Below, one piece after another: positions 1 through 7,634 of a DNA stretch of 44,566 bases; within the stretch, counting starts at the first letter, position 1, and every line of letters begins with the position of its first letter. The DNA is taken from positions 1-44,566 of the IMG/VR virus record IMGVR_UViG_3300025012_000161, one strand, 5' to 3'. The DNA comes from a virus. The notes under the pieces were generated by a model, which did not search any database, was not told the DNA's origin, and saw only the letters and a program-made list of their open reading frames with translations. Made by a program: the position numbers and the translations under genes.

Positions 1-167
1 ATACGGCAATCACCAAGAGTATTATACTCATCAAACATCCATTCACACCCAGGCCATGAGCCTTTGATACTAAGGGTGTTAAAGTAACATACATAACAAG
101 TATAATCTGTTGGCTCCATGCATGGTTCACCTTCTAATCCAAATGTTTCCAAATACCAATCATCCAT
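1..167 (-). CDS. Small cysteine-rich protein, 5' part (gene crosses the contig joint)
   Basis: The start ATG at 165-167 follows AAAGGAGGATGTC, an excellent Shine-Dalgarno. The frame runs off the left edge and continues in the right copy of the terminal repeat to a TAA at 44427-44429, giving a 58-residue protein. It has cysteines at about 16, 24, 27, 41 and 53, including a C-x2-C pair, so zinc binding is likely. It is acidic and rich in aromatic residues. No family is recognised. The last four bases of the window on this side (1-4) differ from the right copy, so the right copy should be used for the C-terminus. Confidence 0.7.
   Translation of the reverse strand, partial: MDDWYLETFGLEGEPCMEPTDYTCYVCYFNTLSIKGSWPGCEWMFDEYNTLGDCR
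5..130. repeat. Left copy of the 126-bp terminal direct repeat
   Basis: Bases 5-130 match 44441-44566 exactly. The four bases before the repeat (1-4) do not match the bases before the right copy, so the repeat is exactly 126 bp. Such an overlap is typical of a circularly closed or terminally redundant phage contig. It lies inside a small minus-strand gene that is intact only when the ends are joined. Confidence 0.95.
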
Positions 168-191
168 GACATCCTCCTTTCCATTAGAGAG

Positions 192-238
192 CATAAAGCT
201 TGCATAAAAGCACTTTAAAACATCGACCTAAGGTTTCC
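192..238 (+). repeat. Non-coding repeat element E (shared with 38233-38290)
   Basis: The 19 bases CATAAAGCTTGCATAAAAG at 192-210 recur exactly, on the opposite strand, at 38272-38290. The GCTTGCATAAAAG core also occurs inverted at 26161-26173. Similarity to the 38.2 kb copy continues through a CGATG/CGACC region and a GGTTTCCTAT segment. The element lies between two small minus-strand genes and its 3' end overlaps the stop of the 228-377 gene. CATAAA occurs twice, 11 bp apart, which would suit a protein reading one face of the helix. Confidence 0.6.
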
Positions 239-377
239 TATGGATTGGTATACTTCGTCCTTCAAGTTTCTTCATCACCTTAGAAAAGATGACGAGAGTT
301 ATGCATACCGGACCATGCTTCTGTTTGATACTTTGAGAATTGGAGAGTATGCGGTTGCATCTGTTACATCGTACCAT
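228..377 (-). CDS. DUF6011-like small zinc-binding protein
   Basis: This is a 49-residue protein. The start ATG at 375-377 is preceded by AAAGGAG about 9 bases upstream; the stop is TAG at 228-230. Residues 3-25 hold C-x2-C, then a serine-rich turn and a HGPVC segment. This is the arrangement of the DUF6011 family (CxxC, 'S..K.GPvC'), small phage and bacterial zinc ribbons of unknown function. The C-terminal half is basic. The family assignment rests on motif memory only. It lies 14 bases downstream of the metalloprotease gene, so the two are probably co-transcribed. Confidence 0.65.
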   Translation of the reverse strand: MVRCNRCNRILSNSQSIKQKHGPVCITLVIFSKVMKKLEGRSIPIHRKP

Positions 378-391
378 GAGATGTTTCTCCT

Positions 392-706
392 TTACATTCT
401 GTTCTTTAGGTATTCAAAATACATCCAGAATCCTTGACAATGAGAACATTGCATATGTCTTCTACAGCTGGGAAATAACAAGTGGGCATATTCGTGGATT
501 ATCCATTCTCTTACTACCCAATAATCAAAGTCGGTGTAGTTCCAGGGTAGGAAGATAGTAGCTTCTCCATTGCAGGTATCAAGAGCAATGTAAGGTATGT
601 CGGTATTCTGTTCTTCGATCATCGGGTAGGGTATTCGTTGGTATCGACATTCTTGATTCAGATTCTTGATCAGTTTGTTTATGGCCCAAACCTTCTCTAA
701 TTGCAT
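392..706 (-). CDS. Minimal SprT/YgjP-like zinc metalloprotease
   Basis: This is a 104-residue protein. The start at 704-706 is chosen because GGAGG lies 6 bases upstream; an in-frame ATG at 728-730 lacks such a site. The clear feature is HEYAH at residues 71-75, the HExxH zinc-binding and catalytic motif. It is followed by a third histidine, H89, in an HxxxFW context. H-E-x-x-H followed by HxxxF is the pattern of SprT/WLM/YgjP-type metallopeptidases, some of which act on DNA-bound proteins. The N-terminal half would supply the few strands of the minimal fold. There is no signal peptide, so it should act in the cytoplasm. The substrate cannot be seen. Removal of DNA-protein crosslinks or cleavage of a host regulator are guesses. 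Confidence 0.75.
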   Translation of the reverse strand: MQLEKVWAINKLIKNLNQECRYQRIPYPMIEEQNTDIPYIALDTCNGEATIFLPWNYTDFDYWVVREWIIHEYAHLLFPSCRRHMQCSHCQGFWMYFEYLKNRM

Positions 707-771
707 GACATACCTCCATTTGATAGACATAATATATCAAAATCTACTCATTGTATACTAGGTTCTTCAGA

Positions 772-894
772 TTACAAGGTTAGGATGGAAGTAACGTAGG
801 GCCAACCGTAATTGAGATACCAGGACCATGTAGTTTTGATCTTCTTAAGTTGACCGGATTTGGTTCTTACCTCTACCAGAATGTAGGTATCCAT
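772..894 (-). CDS. Hypothetical 40-residue protein
   Basis: A short frame starts with ATG at 892-894, 6 bases after AAGGAG, and ends with TAA at 772-774. The protein is basic, with several Trp and Tyr residues in its C-terminal half, and resembles no family I know. The strong ribosome binding site and its place between the J-domain gene and the metalloprotease gene argue that it is translated. Confidence 0.5.
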   Translation of the reverse strand: MDTYILVEVRTKSGQLKKIKTTWSWYLNYGWPYVTSILTL

Positions 895-914
895 AACTAT
901 CTCCTTAGATAGAA

Positions 915-933
915 GGGAGGAATTTCACCTCCC
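915..933 (-). terminator. Weak hairpin after the J-domain gene
   Basis: GGGAGG (915-920) and CCTCCC (928-933) form a six-pair GC stem with a seven-base loop just after the stop of the 947-1381 gene. On the minus strand it is followed by TTCTAT rather than a real U-run. It may attenuate transcription or protect mRNA rather than fully terminate. Confidence 0.4.
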
Positions 934-946
934 CGATTCTGGTTGA

Positions 947-1381
947 TTACCGGCGGGATTTATTTACCTGATCCCAGAATTTGTTGATGATCTTCATAAT
1001 TTCTTCGTTGCCATTCTCAGTGTCGGGGTGGAACTTCTTGGAGAGTCTCCTGAACTCGGATTTCCAGTTGGATACGTCGGCTCCGAAGATGTCTCGTGGA
1101 GTCTTGGCCTTTTTGATCTTCTCGGCTTCGTCATCTTCCTTAGGTTCTTCTTTCTTCTCCTTTTTGGCCTTGGGCTCTTCCGTTTTGTCTTTCTTTACGC
1201 CTTTACCGGAAGTAGGTTTCTCGTCCACCATTCCACCTTGGGAAATGTAGTAGTTCATGGACCGGAGCTGCCTCCGGATTTTCTTGGCGGTCTTGGTGTC
1301 CTTCTCTGCGTTTGCTTTTGCCAGTTCGTCGAGTAAGTCTTCAATCGTGTTCATCTCTTCTTCGGTAAATTCCTTTTTCAT
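947..1381 (-). CDS. J-domain (DnaJ-like) protein with a lysine/glutamate-rich linker
   Basis: This is a 144-residue protein. The start ATG is 6 bases after AAGGAG, and the gene has its own promoter at 1422-1450. Residues 12-50 form a helical module ending in 'RRQLRSMNYYIS', which recurs in the 40740-41189 and 41298-41783 proteins. Residues 52-95 are a charged Lys/Glu linker. Residues 100-142 look like helices II-III of a J domain, with HPD at 118-120 in 'LSKKFHPDT' and a typical helix after it. J domains stimulate the ATPase of Hsp70 (DnaK). This one lacks the Gly/Phe, zinc-finger and C-terminal domains of DnaJ, so it would act as a specialised co-chaperone recruiting host DnaK, for example to replication or assembly. 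The target is unknown. Confidence 0.75.
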   Translation of the reverse strand: MKKEFTEEEMNTIEDLLDELAKANAEKDTKTAKKIRRQLRSMNYYISQGGMVDEKPTSGKGVKKDKTEEPKAKKEKKEEPKEDDEAEKIKKAKTPRDIFGADVSNWKSEFRRLSKKFHPDTENGNEEIMKIINKFWDQVNKSRR

Positions 1382-1421
1382 TTTCTTCTCCTTCTACTAT
1401 TTATTTACCTTCTATGCAAAC

Positions 1422-1450
1422 ATCTTATCAGAGGTAAAGTTGGTTGTAAA
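1422..1450 (-). promoter_or_regulatory. Promoter for the J-domain gene
   Basis: On the minus strand, TTTACA (1445-1450) is followed by a 17-bp spacer and TAAGAT (1422-1427). The -35 hexamer is the same as in the other promoters of this genome. It lies about 45 bp upstream of the start codon at 1381. Confidence 0.55.
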
Positions 1451-2157
1451 TGAAAAATCTTTTCTTTTGTGGATTTTCTTTATCTACCTGTAATCATTAA
1501 CAAATTATTAGACTCATACTGAGTCAGAGACAGAGTCAATTGGGGCTGAGTATCATGCTTAGGATATCTCTATAGCATTATAATTCTAGCTTCCTCTAAG
1601 TATCACTACTCTCTTCAGTTATACTCTAAACATTACAAGTAGATAGCTGTCTTACTTAACTAATATCTTCTTAGAGATGTACAGTGTGAGATAGCTGTAT
1701 CATTATGTTATAAGCTATTGTTATAAGCTAGTCTAATAATGCATTCTAAAAGAGTAAGCATGTAGTGTAATGCTAATGCTGTATTCAGTGCACCTACTCA
1801 GTCTTAAGAGTCCATTATATAAGGTAGTTTTCTGGGTAGTGAGAGAAATAGAATGTTGTGCTATGCCCACAACTCACCACCTACCCACCCCACCTGTCAG
1901 ATATTAGGATCTAGCCGAGAGTTTAGACTTTGGCCTGTTTCTGCTATCCATAGTACCAAGCCCATAGACTTTGTCTCATTTCTGTTATCCGTAGATTTCT
2001 TCTGTAAACATTTTCTGAATAGGAAAGAGCTACAGGGAGTAGTTGTATGCGATAGCAGACACCTCCACAAAAATTACACCCTGTATCTGAATAGGAACAC
2101 TGTTTTGTCTAGTAATCTGAGGAAGATCGTAGAGTTTCTTCAGTTTATTCCAAGATT
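1451..2157. other. Divergent non-coding region with short repeats
   Basis: No convincing gene lies here on either strand. It separates the leftward early block from the rightward late block. Visible structure: inverted repeat GACTC/GAGTC (1511-1525) with another GAGTC at 1533; AGATAGCTGT at 1641-1650 and 1689-1698; GTTATAAGCTA at 1707-1717 and 1720-1730; a 14/16-matching pair at 1938-1953 and 1979-1994; and CTGAATAGGAA at 2015-2025 and 2087-2097. The left part is very AT-rich. It may hold a replication origin, a packaging site or regulator-binding sites. No tRNA was seen. Confidence 0.5.
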
Positions 2158-2161
2158 TTTG

Positions 2162-2191
2162 TTTACAAGCCTGGAATTTCTGTGGTATAAT
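2162..2191 (+). promoter_or_regulatory. Late promoter ahead of the terminase genes
   Basis: TTTACA (2162-2167), an 18-bp spacer and TATAAT (2186-2191) with a TG extended -10 (TGG just upstream). The layout TTTACAAGC...TGTGGTATA is shared with the promoter at 6828-6857. It is about 30 bp upstream of the first late gene. Confidence 0.7.
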
Positions 2192-2221
2192 CTCCCTTAA
2201 TAACACAAGACGAGGACTAAC

Positions 2222-2548
2222 ATGGGAAAAAACACTGCCAAACAGAAGGAATTTGAAAAGGAACTCGATGAAACTAGGAGGGTTTCAGCTTCTGGCCTGT
2301 TAAAAGACCTTATGCAGATAGCACCTTCTGCCATTGACTTCAAGAAGAAGCTGATGAAGGACTTGACAGAACCCACTTACCTAAGGCTTGCTAATGCAAA
2401 TGACATCCTTGACAGAACACTACCGAAGCCTACACAACAGATTTCAATGAATGCACAAGTCTTACAAGCCAATATGTCGAGAAGAGAATTGAAAGAGATC
2501 TTGATGAACAGGCTTGCAAGGCATGGAATTGTCGGTGATCAGGAATGA
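2222..2548 (+). CDS. terS: Probable terminase small subunit
   Basis: This is a 108-residue, helical, charged protein that opens the late operon directly upstream of the large terminase. Residues 60-72 read 'ANDILDRTLPKPTQ', close to the ILDR-x-GKPxQ segment common in small-terminase and DUF5681-type DNA-recognition proteins of phages. A GAGG ribosome site precedes the ATG by about 6 bases. Small terminase subunits bind the packaging site and hand the DNA to the large subunit. The call rests on position plus this motif. No helix-turn-helix is obvious, so a generic packaging-associated protein is the alternative. Confidence 0.55.
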   Translation: MGKNTAKQKEFEKELDETRRVSASGLLKDLMQIAPSAIDFKKKLMKDLTEPTYLRLANANDILDRTLPKPTQQISMNAQVLQANMSRRELKEILMNRLARHGIVGDQE

Positions 2549-2823
2549 ATGAAACCCCCACCTACAAACCAGATGAACTAGCCGAAAGGAGAAGCAATCT
2601 GGCTAGTGATTGCAGACTATGGACACCTAAGGATGCTCTCCTGGCTTGTTTAAGAGACATCGAAAAAGGAGAAGCTAACCCTTCCAAGATCATAATCGGA
2701 TTTCAAGCTGCTGAAGGTGATGGAGGAGTAGGATACCACTACTATGCAGCTGGAGTAACAAACCTTGAACTTGCTGGTCTACTGGCAATACTCTCCGATA
2801 GAGTTACAGACAACAGACGATGA
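2545..2823 (+). CDS. Hypothetical protein between the terminase subunits
   Basis: This is a 92-residue protein. Its ATG overlaps the stop of the small-terminase gene by 4 bases, and its own stop overlaps the start of the large terminase gene (ATGA), which indicates translational coupling. Pattern: 'PKDALLACLRDIEKGE' followed by a hydrophobic strand 'PSKIIIGFQ', then a Tyr-rich strand and 'TNLELAGLLAIL'. Similar small proteins of unknown role occur near packaging and structural genes of other phages. No catalytic motif is visible. Confidence 0.7.
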   Translation: MNETPTYKPDELAERRSNLASDCRLWTPKDALLACLRDIEKGEANPSKIIIGFQAAEGDGGVGYHYYAAGVTNLELAGLLAILSDRVTDNRR

Positions 2824-4607
2824 CTAGACTCAATCCTAAATTGGAGAAAGCAGTCTTTGATGATCTGGCAGAAGAAGACTTTAAAGCCGGAGAAAAGAAG
2901 AGAAAGATCAAGGTTACCAGAAGAAAGAAGCAGGTTAGAGAAAAGGTAGCTCAAGGTGATCTTGACTTTGACAGTATGTCCAGAGAAGAAATCCTTGAAC
3001 TGCTTGACATATTGAATGACGATGTTGATGCTGAATCAGAAATTGAAGAATGCCGGCTTTATCTCTACAAACCAAGTCATGAAGTCGCTCTCCAGTTTCA
3101 TCTCTGCACAACGATCATTCAGCTGGTGGGGGGAGGTAATAGGTCTGGAAAGACGACAACTTCTATAGTTGATTCCCTGATAGCTCTAACAGGCATTGTT
3201 CCTAAAGCTCTGAAAGGGATATATCCCAAGGCCAAACTATTCCACCCCCAATTTCACAGGGTAGTATCAACTGACTTTCCTAACGGGATTGAGAAGGTTA
3301 TACTGCCAATGTTCCTCGGTCCTAAAGCTTGGTTCCCACAATCAATGATAGCTGGATGGGATAGCAAGAACAGGACAATGTACATCAGAAACATCAACGG
3401 TACCATATCATCAGTTGAGTTTATGTCTTACGACCAGGATGTCGAGAAGTTTCAAGGCACATCAAGACATAGAGTCCTGTACGATGAGGAACCTCCTGAA
3501 GCAATCAGAAAAGAATGTAAGATGAGGGTAATCGATGTAGACGGTGTTGAAATCTTCTCTATGACACCAACCAAGGGAATGTCTTGGACCTATGACGAGC
3601 TTTACGAAAAACGTGGTCGTGAGGTGGCATATGATGAAGAGACAGAACTCGAAGAAGGATGTCGATCTGATCCCTCTATTCTGGTTGGTGCTCCTGATTC
3701 CGATCTCTTGGTTCCTGATGGTGATATTGATATCACTTTCTTCAGTTTCTTCTCTACACATAATCCAAACATTAATCAGGAAAGGGTAAGCAAAGAAGCT
3801 GGTAAGATGAGTAAGGAAGAACGTTCAATGCGAATGTTCGGCCAATACATCTCCTTCACTGGTAAAGTCTTTGGCAGATATAAAGAGCCTATACATCTGG
3901 TTAAGGAAGTATTTGACATTCCTGAAGACTGGCCCAGGTATATGGCACTTGACCCTCACCCTCGAACACCTTGTGCAGTACTCTGGGTTGCAGTTGATTC
4001 AATGGGAAGGAAATGGGTATATGATGAGCTCTGGACACAAGAAAGCTGCACCACTGAAAGTTTGGTTAGGCAGATGCTTGAAAAGGAGTTTTATCAGTAT
4101 GGTGAAGATAGGCAGATTGATTTGGATGGTAATCGCCTTGTATTCAATCAGGACATCATACCACTCAAGAATGTCAATGGAATGTGGATGCTTACAGGAC
4201 CCCTTCCATTCAAACGGCCCTTTGTTGTAAAGAGGTTTATCGATCCCTCAGCAGAGATACAGAATCCCAGTACAGGAACAACATTGACCAACGATCTCTT
4301 AAGAATGGGAATTGGTCATTTCTTTTTGGGTTCAAAGGACTTGACTCGAGGTATCATGAGGGTTAACTCTGCTTTTGAAAACAACGAAGTCTTTATCTTT
4401 CCACACTTAATCAGAACAAGGTATGAATTCAAACGTTATGTCTGGGATGATTACAGCCAGAAGTCAGAACAAAGAAATGCTAAGCAAAAGCCTAAAGATA
4501 AAGATGATCACATGATGGAGAATTTGAGAAGGATAATCGTTGAGGAGCCGATGTATGTAGCTCGTGAATCATATGATGAAGATCTGGGAAACTGGAGACA
4601 ATATTGA
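2820..4607 (+). CDS. terL: Terminase large subunit (packaging ATPase/nuclease)
   Basis: This is a 595-residue protein. Walker A is 'GGGNRSGKTT' at residues 104-112. Walker B is 'VLYDEEP' around 219-225, with catalytic Glu after Asp222, and coupling motif 'FSMTPTKG' follows. The C-terminal RNase H-like nuclease begins with 'YMALDPHP' (Asp378) and contains the late 'DHMMENLRR' segment. The length is typical. The enzyme translocates DNA into the prohead through the portal and cuts it. It starts in a 4-base overlap with the upstream gene, and the portal gene begins 10 bases after its stop. Residues 20-60 are an unusually charged N-terminal extension before the ATPase. It resembles the Terminase_6-type enzymes of podoviruses more than T7 gp19. 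Confidence 0.95.
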   Translation: MTRLNPKLEKAVFDDLAEEDFKAGEKKRKIKVTRRKKQVREKVAQGDLDFDSMSREEILELLDILNDDVDAESEIEECRLYLYKPSHEVALQFHLCTTIIQLVGGGNRSGKTTTSIVDSLIALTGIVPKALKGIYPKAKLFHPQFHRVVSTDFPNGIEKVILPMFLGPKAWFPQSMIAGWDSKNRTMYIRNINGTISSVEFMSYDQDVEKFQGTSRHRVLYDEEPPEAIRKECKMRVIDVDGVEIFSMTPTKGMSWTYDELYEKRGREVAYDEETELEEGCRSDPSILVGAPDSDLLVPDGDIDITFFSFFSTHNPNINQERVSKEAGKMSKEERSMRMFGQYISFTGKVFGRYKEPIHLVKEVFDIPEDWPRYMALDPHPRTPCAVLWVAVDSMGRKWVYDELWTQESCTTESLVRQMLEKEFYQYGEDRQIDLDGNRLVFNQDIIPLKNVNGMWMLTGPLPFKRPFVVKRFIDPSAEIQNPSTGTTLTNDLLRMGIGHFFLGSKDLTRGIMRVNSAFENNEVFIFPHLIRTRYEFKRYVWDDYSQKSEQRNAKQKPKDKDDHMMENLRRIIVEEPMYVARESYDEDLGNWRQY

Positions 4608-4617
4608 AGGAGGGATT

Positions 4618-6549
4618 ATGTATCAACTAGACCCATCAAGTGCTGAATACAAGACGTTGCTTAGCTTGCTTAGGCAGTACATACAGGCTGGACAATCAGC
4701 TATCTCTTCAAGAACTTCAAAGTGGAATGAAGCTGAGAAGAATAGAAAAGCCTACATTAATCTGAAAGAAGTAGATAAGAAAAGACTTGAGGATGCTAAT
4801 TCAGGAAAAGCAGGTTATCCTGGGGTAGCTCCTATTGTTGTTCCTATCACATTTGCTATGAATATGACTACCCTTTCCTACCTAATGTCAATATTCACAG
4901 CAAGAATGCCTGTCATACCAATCATTGGTGGAGGAGATGATTCTGAAGCAGCACGTAAGATGGAATCAATTCTTCAATATCAATGCTCCATGATGAAGTA
5001 CATGTTAAAGCTGTACATTTGGTTCCAAGATGTTTTGGACTACGGTGTTGGTGTATCCTTCAACTACTGGAAAACTGAACATACCAAATACATTGCTGAT
5101 GCAAATCAAATGGGCATTATGGGTATGATTAACAAGCTTACAGGAAATCAACTTCCACCAAGGAAGATAATCCTGGAAGGTATCTCATATGAAGGAAATG
5201 ATTGTGATATAATCGATCCCTTCAATCTCATAGTCGACCCCAGGTATCCCCTATCTGATTATGAAAGAGGTGATTTCTTCGGTTACTCCTACACAGCTTC
5301 AATTATGGATATCAAACACAAGGGTACCAAAGGAGAACTGGTAAACACTGAAAAAGTGCAGAAGTCAAATGTACAAGCCAATAGCAGTAAACGTGATGAA
5401 GTGATGGGAGCAAGTAAGACAACAAACGTCGGAGGAAAAGGTGTAACACAAGTCCACAGATTGTTTGTCAAGATCATTCCTTCTGAATTTGGCCTGTCTG
5501 AAGATAATTCACCAGCACTTTGCGAGTTCAGAGTAACGTCAAATAATGTCATTATTTACGGTGATATGATATCAAACATCCATGGTAAGAAGCCTGTATC
5601 AATCCTTGAATTCAATCCTGATGGACATTCACTTTTCAATCTTGGTCAGAGCGAACTTCTTTCAGGACTACAGAATCACTTGTCTTGGCTATTCAACTCC
5701 CACATGGATAACGTTAGGAAGTCTCTCAATGACATGCTCATTGTCGATCCCTCACGAATCAACATGAAGGATTTGACAGATCCTGAGCCTGGGAAAGTAC
5801 TTCGTCTTTCAGCTAGTGCCATGGGTCAAGATGTTAGAAGTATTGTTCATCAGCTTCAGGTACAGGATGTCACTTCAGGTCACCTCAACAAAGCTTCTGT
5901 AGTTATTGACTTCATGCAAAGGATTTCGGCAGCTACCGACAACATGATGGGTATGCCTAACTTCGGTAGAAGAACAGCTACTGAGATTCAGAACATATCT
6001 GTTATGGCTGGCGGTAGAATGAAAACCTTTGCTGAGCTTTGTCATGTAATGGGTATTAAACCCCAGCATTACCAGTTCATAGCAAACACCCAGCAATATC
6101 TATCCCAAGCAAAAGCATATCAAATTGTTGGAGAGAATGGAGATTTTTCAAAAGTAGCACAGGTAAGTCCTGGAGAGATACTTGGAGAATTCCATATTCC
6201 TCCTGCAGATGGAACACTTCCTCCTGACAGGCTTGCTCTTGCACAAACATGGAAAGAGTTATTCAACATGATCATAGCAAGTCCAGCAGCTCCTGTTCTT
6301 ACACAAGTATTCAACCCTGTAGCTATCTTTGAAAACATAACCAACCTCATGGGTGCTAAAGACATAAAGAGATTCTTGAATGTAGCACCCCAAATGCAAC
6401 CTCCACAAGTAATGCCAAATGAACAAATTGATTCAGAAGTACAAGCTGGAAATATGGTTCCACTTTCTTCTATGCTTGGAGGAGGAATGAATCCAAACAG
6501 CTTAGTTGAAGATCAAGTTGAAGATCAATTTAGAGGAGCAATGTTATGA
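4618..6549 (+). CDS. Portal protein (head-tail connector)
   Basis: This is a 643-residue protein. The start at 4618 is chosen because AAGGAGGG lies just upstream and after the terminase stop; an in-frame ATG at 4564 lies inside terL without such a site. The sequence has the hallmarks of large podovirus portals: an N-terminal helical segment with 'SRTSKWNEAEKNRKAYI', a stretch rich in conserved Met and Tyr around the clip/wing region, and a C-terminal Gln/Met/Pro-rich tail. It would form the dodecameric ring through which DNA enters and leaves the head. Its place directly after terL supports the call. The last 4 bases overlap the next gene. Confidence 0.9.
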   Translation: MYQLDPSSAEYKTLLSLLRQYIQAGQSAISSRTSKWNEAEKNRKAYINLKEVDKKRLEDANSGKAGYPGVAPIVVPITFAMNMTTLSYLMSIFTARMPVIPIIGGGDDSEAARKMESILQYQCSMMKYMLKLYIWFQDVLDYGVGVSFNYWKTEHTKYIADANQMGIMGMINKLTGNQLPPRKIILEGISYEGNDCDIIDPFNLIVDPRYPLSDYERGDFFGYSYTASIMDIKHKGTKGELVNTEKVQKSNVQANSSKRDEVMGASKTTNVGGKGVTQVHRLFVKIIPSEFGLSEDNSPALCEFRVTSNNVIIYGDMISNIHGKKPVSILEFNPDGHSLFNLGQSELLSGLQNHLSWLFNSHMDNVRKSLNDMLIVDPSRINMKDLTDPEPGKVLRLSASAMGQDVRSIVHQLQVQDVTSGHLNKASVVIDFMQRISAATDNMMGMPNFGRRTATEIQNISVMAGGRMKTFAELCHVMGIKPQHYQFIANTQQYLSQAKAYQIVGENGDFSKVAQVSPGEILGEFHIPPADGTLPPDRLALAQTWKELFNMIIASPAAPVLTQVFNPVAIFENITNLMGAKDIKRFLNVAPQMQPPQVMPNEQIDSEVQAGNMVPLSSMLGGGMNPNSLVEDQVEDQFRGAML

Positions 6550-6812
6550 GAGAGCAATATCTAAGGGAAGAAGATGCTAAGATAGACAAATTACTTCTGT
6601 TGAAAGCAGAGTTAGAAAATCCTGGTGTCAAATACTTTATGGAGTTGATAGAAGAAAAGAAGGCAATGAATCAGAAGATGTATAGAGGTGCAAATGATTT
6701 ACAGGAGCTAGGAAAGATACAAGGGTATGATAATCTGGCAGAGGAACTCTTAACATTTATAAAATTTGTAGAATCAACATCTGAAGTAGATTTAAGAGAT
6801 AATCCAAAATAA
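6546..6812 (+). CDS. Hypothetical coiled-coil protein after the portal
   Basis: This is an 88-residue, strongly helical and charged protein. The start overlaps the portal stop (ATGA), with GAGGAG 7 bases upstream. 'EDAKIDKLLLLKAELENPGVKYFMELIEEKK' suggests a coiled coil. Small helical proteins of this kind often lie between portal and scaffold. Function is not recognisable. Confidence 0.75.
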   Translation: MREQYLREEDAKIDKLLLLKAELENPGVKYFMELIEEKKAMNQKMYRGANDLQELGKIQGYDNLAEELLTFIKFVESTSEVDLRDNPK

Positions 6813-6827
6813 TTCTTAAGATTTCTG

Positions 6828-6857
6828 TTTACAAGCACACTTTAAGTGTGGTATACT
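6828..6857 (+). promoter_or_regulatory. Promoter for scaffold and capsid genes
   Basis: TTTACA (6828-6833), 18 bp, TATACT (6852-6857) with a TGG extended -10. The spacer contains a perfect 7-bp inverted repeat, CACACTT-T-AAGTGTG (6836-6850), placed where a regulator could block or activate polymerase. It drives scaffold, the major capsid protein and the genes after them. Confidence 0.65.
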
Positions 6858-6881
6858 ACAAAATGAACGGAGGAACATGTT

Positions 6882-7628
6882 ATGTTTAAATTTCACAATC
6901 CTCACAAGCTTTGCATTCGAAGGAATACTCCTGGGGAAGATGGAGGCAATGGTGGTGGAACAGAGGGCCGTAACGGAGACAATCCAGCAGACGAAGGAAA
7001 CTCCAATTCGGACGACAAAGATCCACTGGAAGGTAAGTCTCCTGAAGAAATTGCTAATGCTTACAAAGAACTTCAAAAGCAATTTACTTCTGTTTCAACT
7101 CAAGCAGCTAAAGCTGATGAGCTGGAGCAACTTCTTTTTCAGGTTATGTCAGCTCTTCCACAAAATAAAGATGGTGAAGATGGAAAGAAAGAGGATTCTT
7201 TTGTAACCGAAGAAGAAGCCCTTAATCTTTTCAAGGACCCCAAAGGAACACTGGAGAACTTGTTCAAGAAGGTTTTGAGCACTGCTACTTCAAAAACCAA
7301 GGAAGAGTTAGATAAAGAAAATAAGGTTGCTGAACAGAGAGCAGAAATCAGGAAGACCTTCTATGATACAAACAAAGATCTGGTGGGTAAAGAGATCTTG
7401 GTAGGAGTTATTTCTGACATGGTGCAGAGAGCTAATCCTAACGTTCATCCAGCAAAGCTAATGCCCAAGATTGCTGAACTTACCAGGGAAGAAATCAAGA
7501 AATTGACTGGTACATCATCTTCAGCAAATAACAACTTAGGTTCAGAAACAAATGGTAGAAAGAATGATGAAGAATTACCAGCAAACCAAAAACAAATCAA
7601 CAGTCTGATAGCACGACACAGGAGGTAA
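6882..7628 (+). CDS. Probable capsid scaffolding protein
   Basis: This is a 248-residue, acidic, low-complexity protein lying immediately upstream of the major capsid gene. Residues 15-45 are Gly/Asn/Asp-rich and disordered. The middle is predicted helical, with heptad-like runs ('IANAYKELQKQF', 'KADELEQLLFQVM'). The C-terminus is basic ('INSLIARHRR'), as is usual for the capsid-binding end of scaffolds. GGAGG lies 8 bases before the ATG. Scaffolds template prohead assembly and are then lost. Position and composition support the call, with no family-level match claimed. Confidence 0.75.
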   Translation: MFKFHNPHKLCIRRNTPGEDGGNGGGTEGRNGDNPADEGNSNSDDKDPLEGKSPEEIANAYKELQKQFTSVSTQAAKADELEQLLFQVMSALPQNKDGEDGKKEDSFVTEEEALNLFKDPKGTLENLFKKVLSTATSKTKEELDKENKVAEQRAEIRKTFYDTNKDLVGKEILVGVISDMVQRANPNVHPAKLMPKIAELTREEIKKLTGTSSSANNNLGSETNGRKNDEELPANQKQINSLIARHRR

Positions 7629-7634
7629 CAAAAC

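Noticed and set aside
240-558. Two short plus-strand frames at the left end
   Set aside because: They are shadows of the minus-strand DUF6011-like and metalloprotease genes, and neither has a ribosome site.
1500-1850. Possible tRNA in the AT-rich region
   Set aside because: No T-arm GTTC-like box or cloverleaf could be assembled by eye on either strand.
1853-2200. 115-residue plus-strand open frame in the divergent region
   Set aside because: It has no ribosome binding site, an unlikely residue mix, and it runs over the late promoter at 2162-2191.
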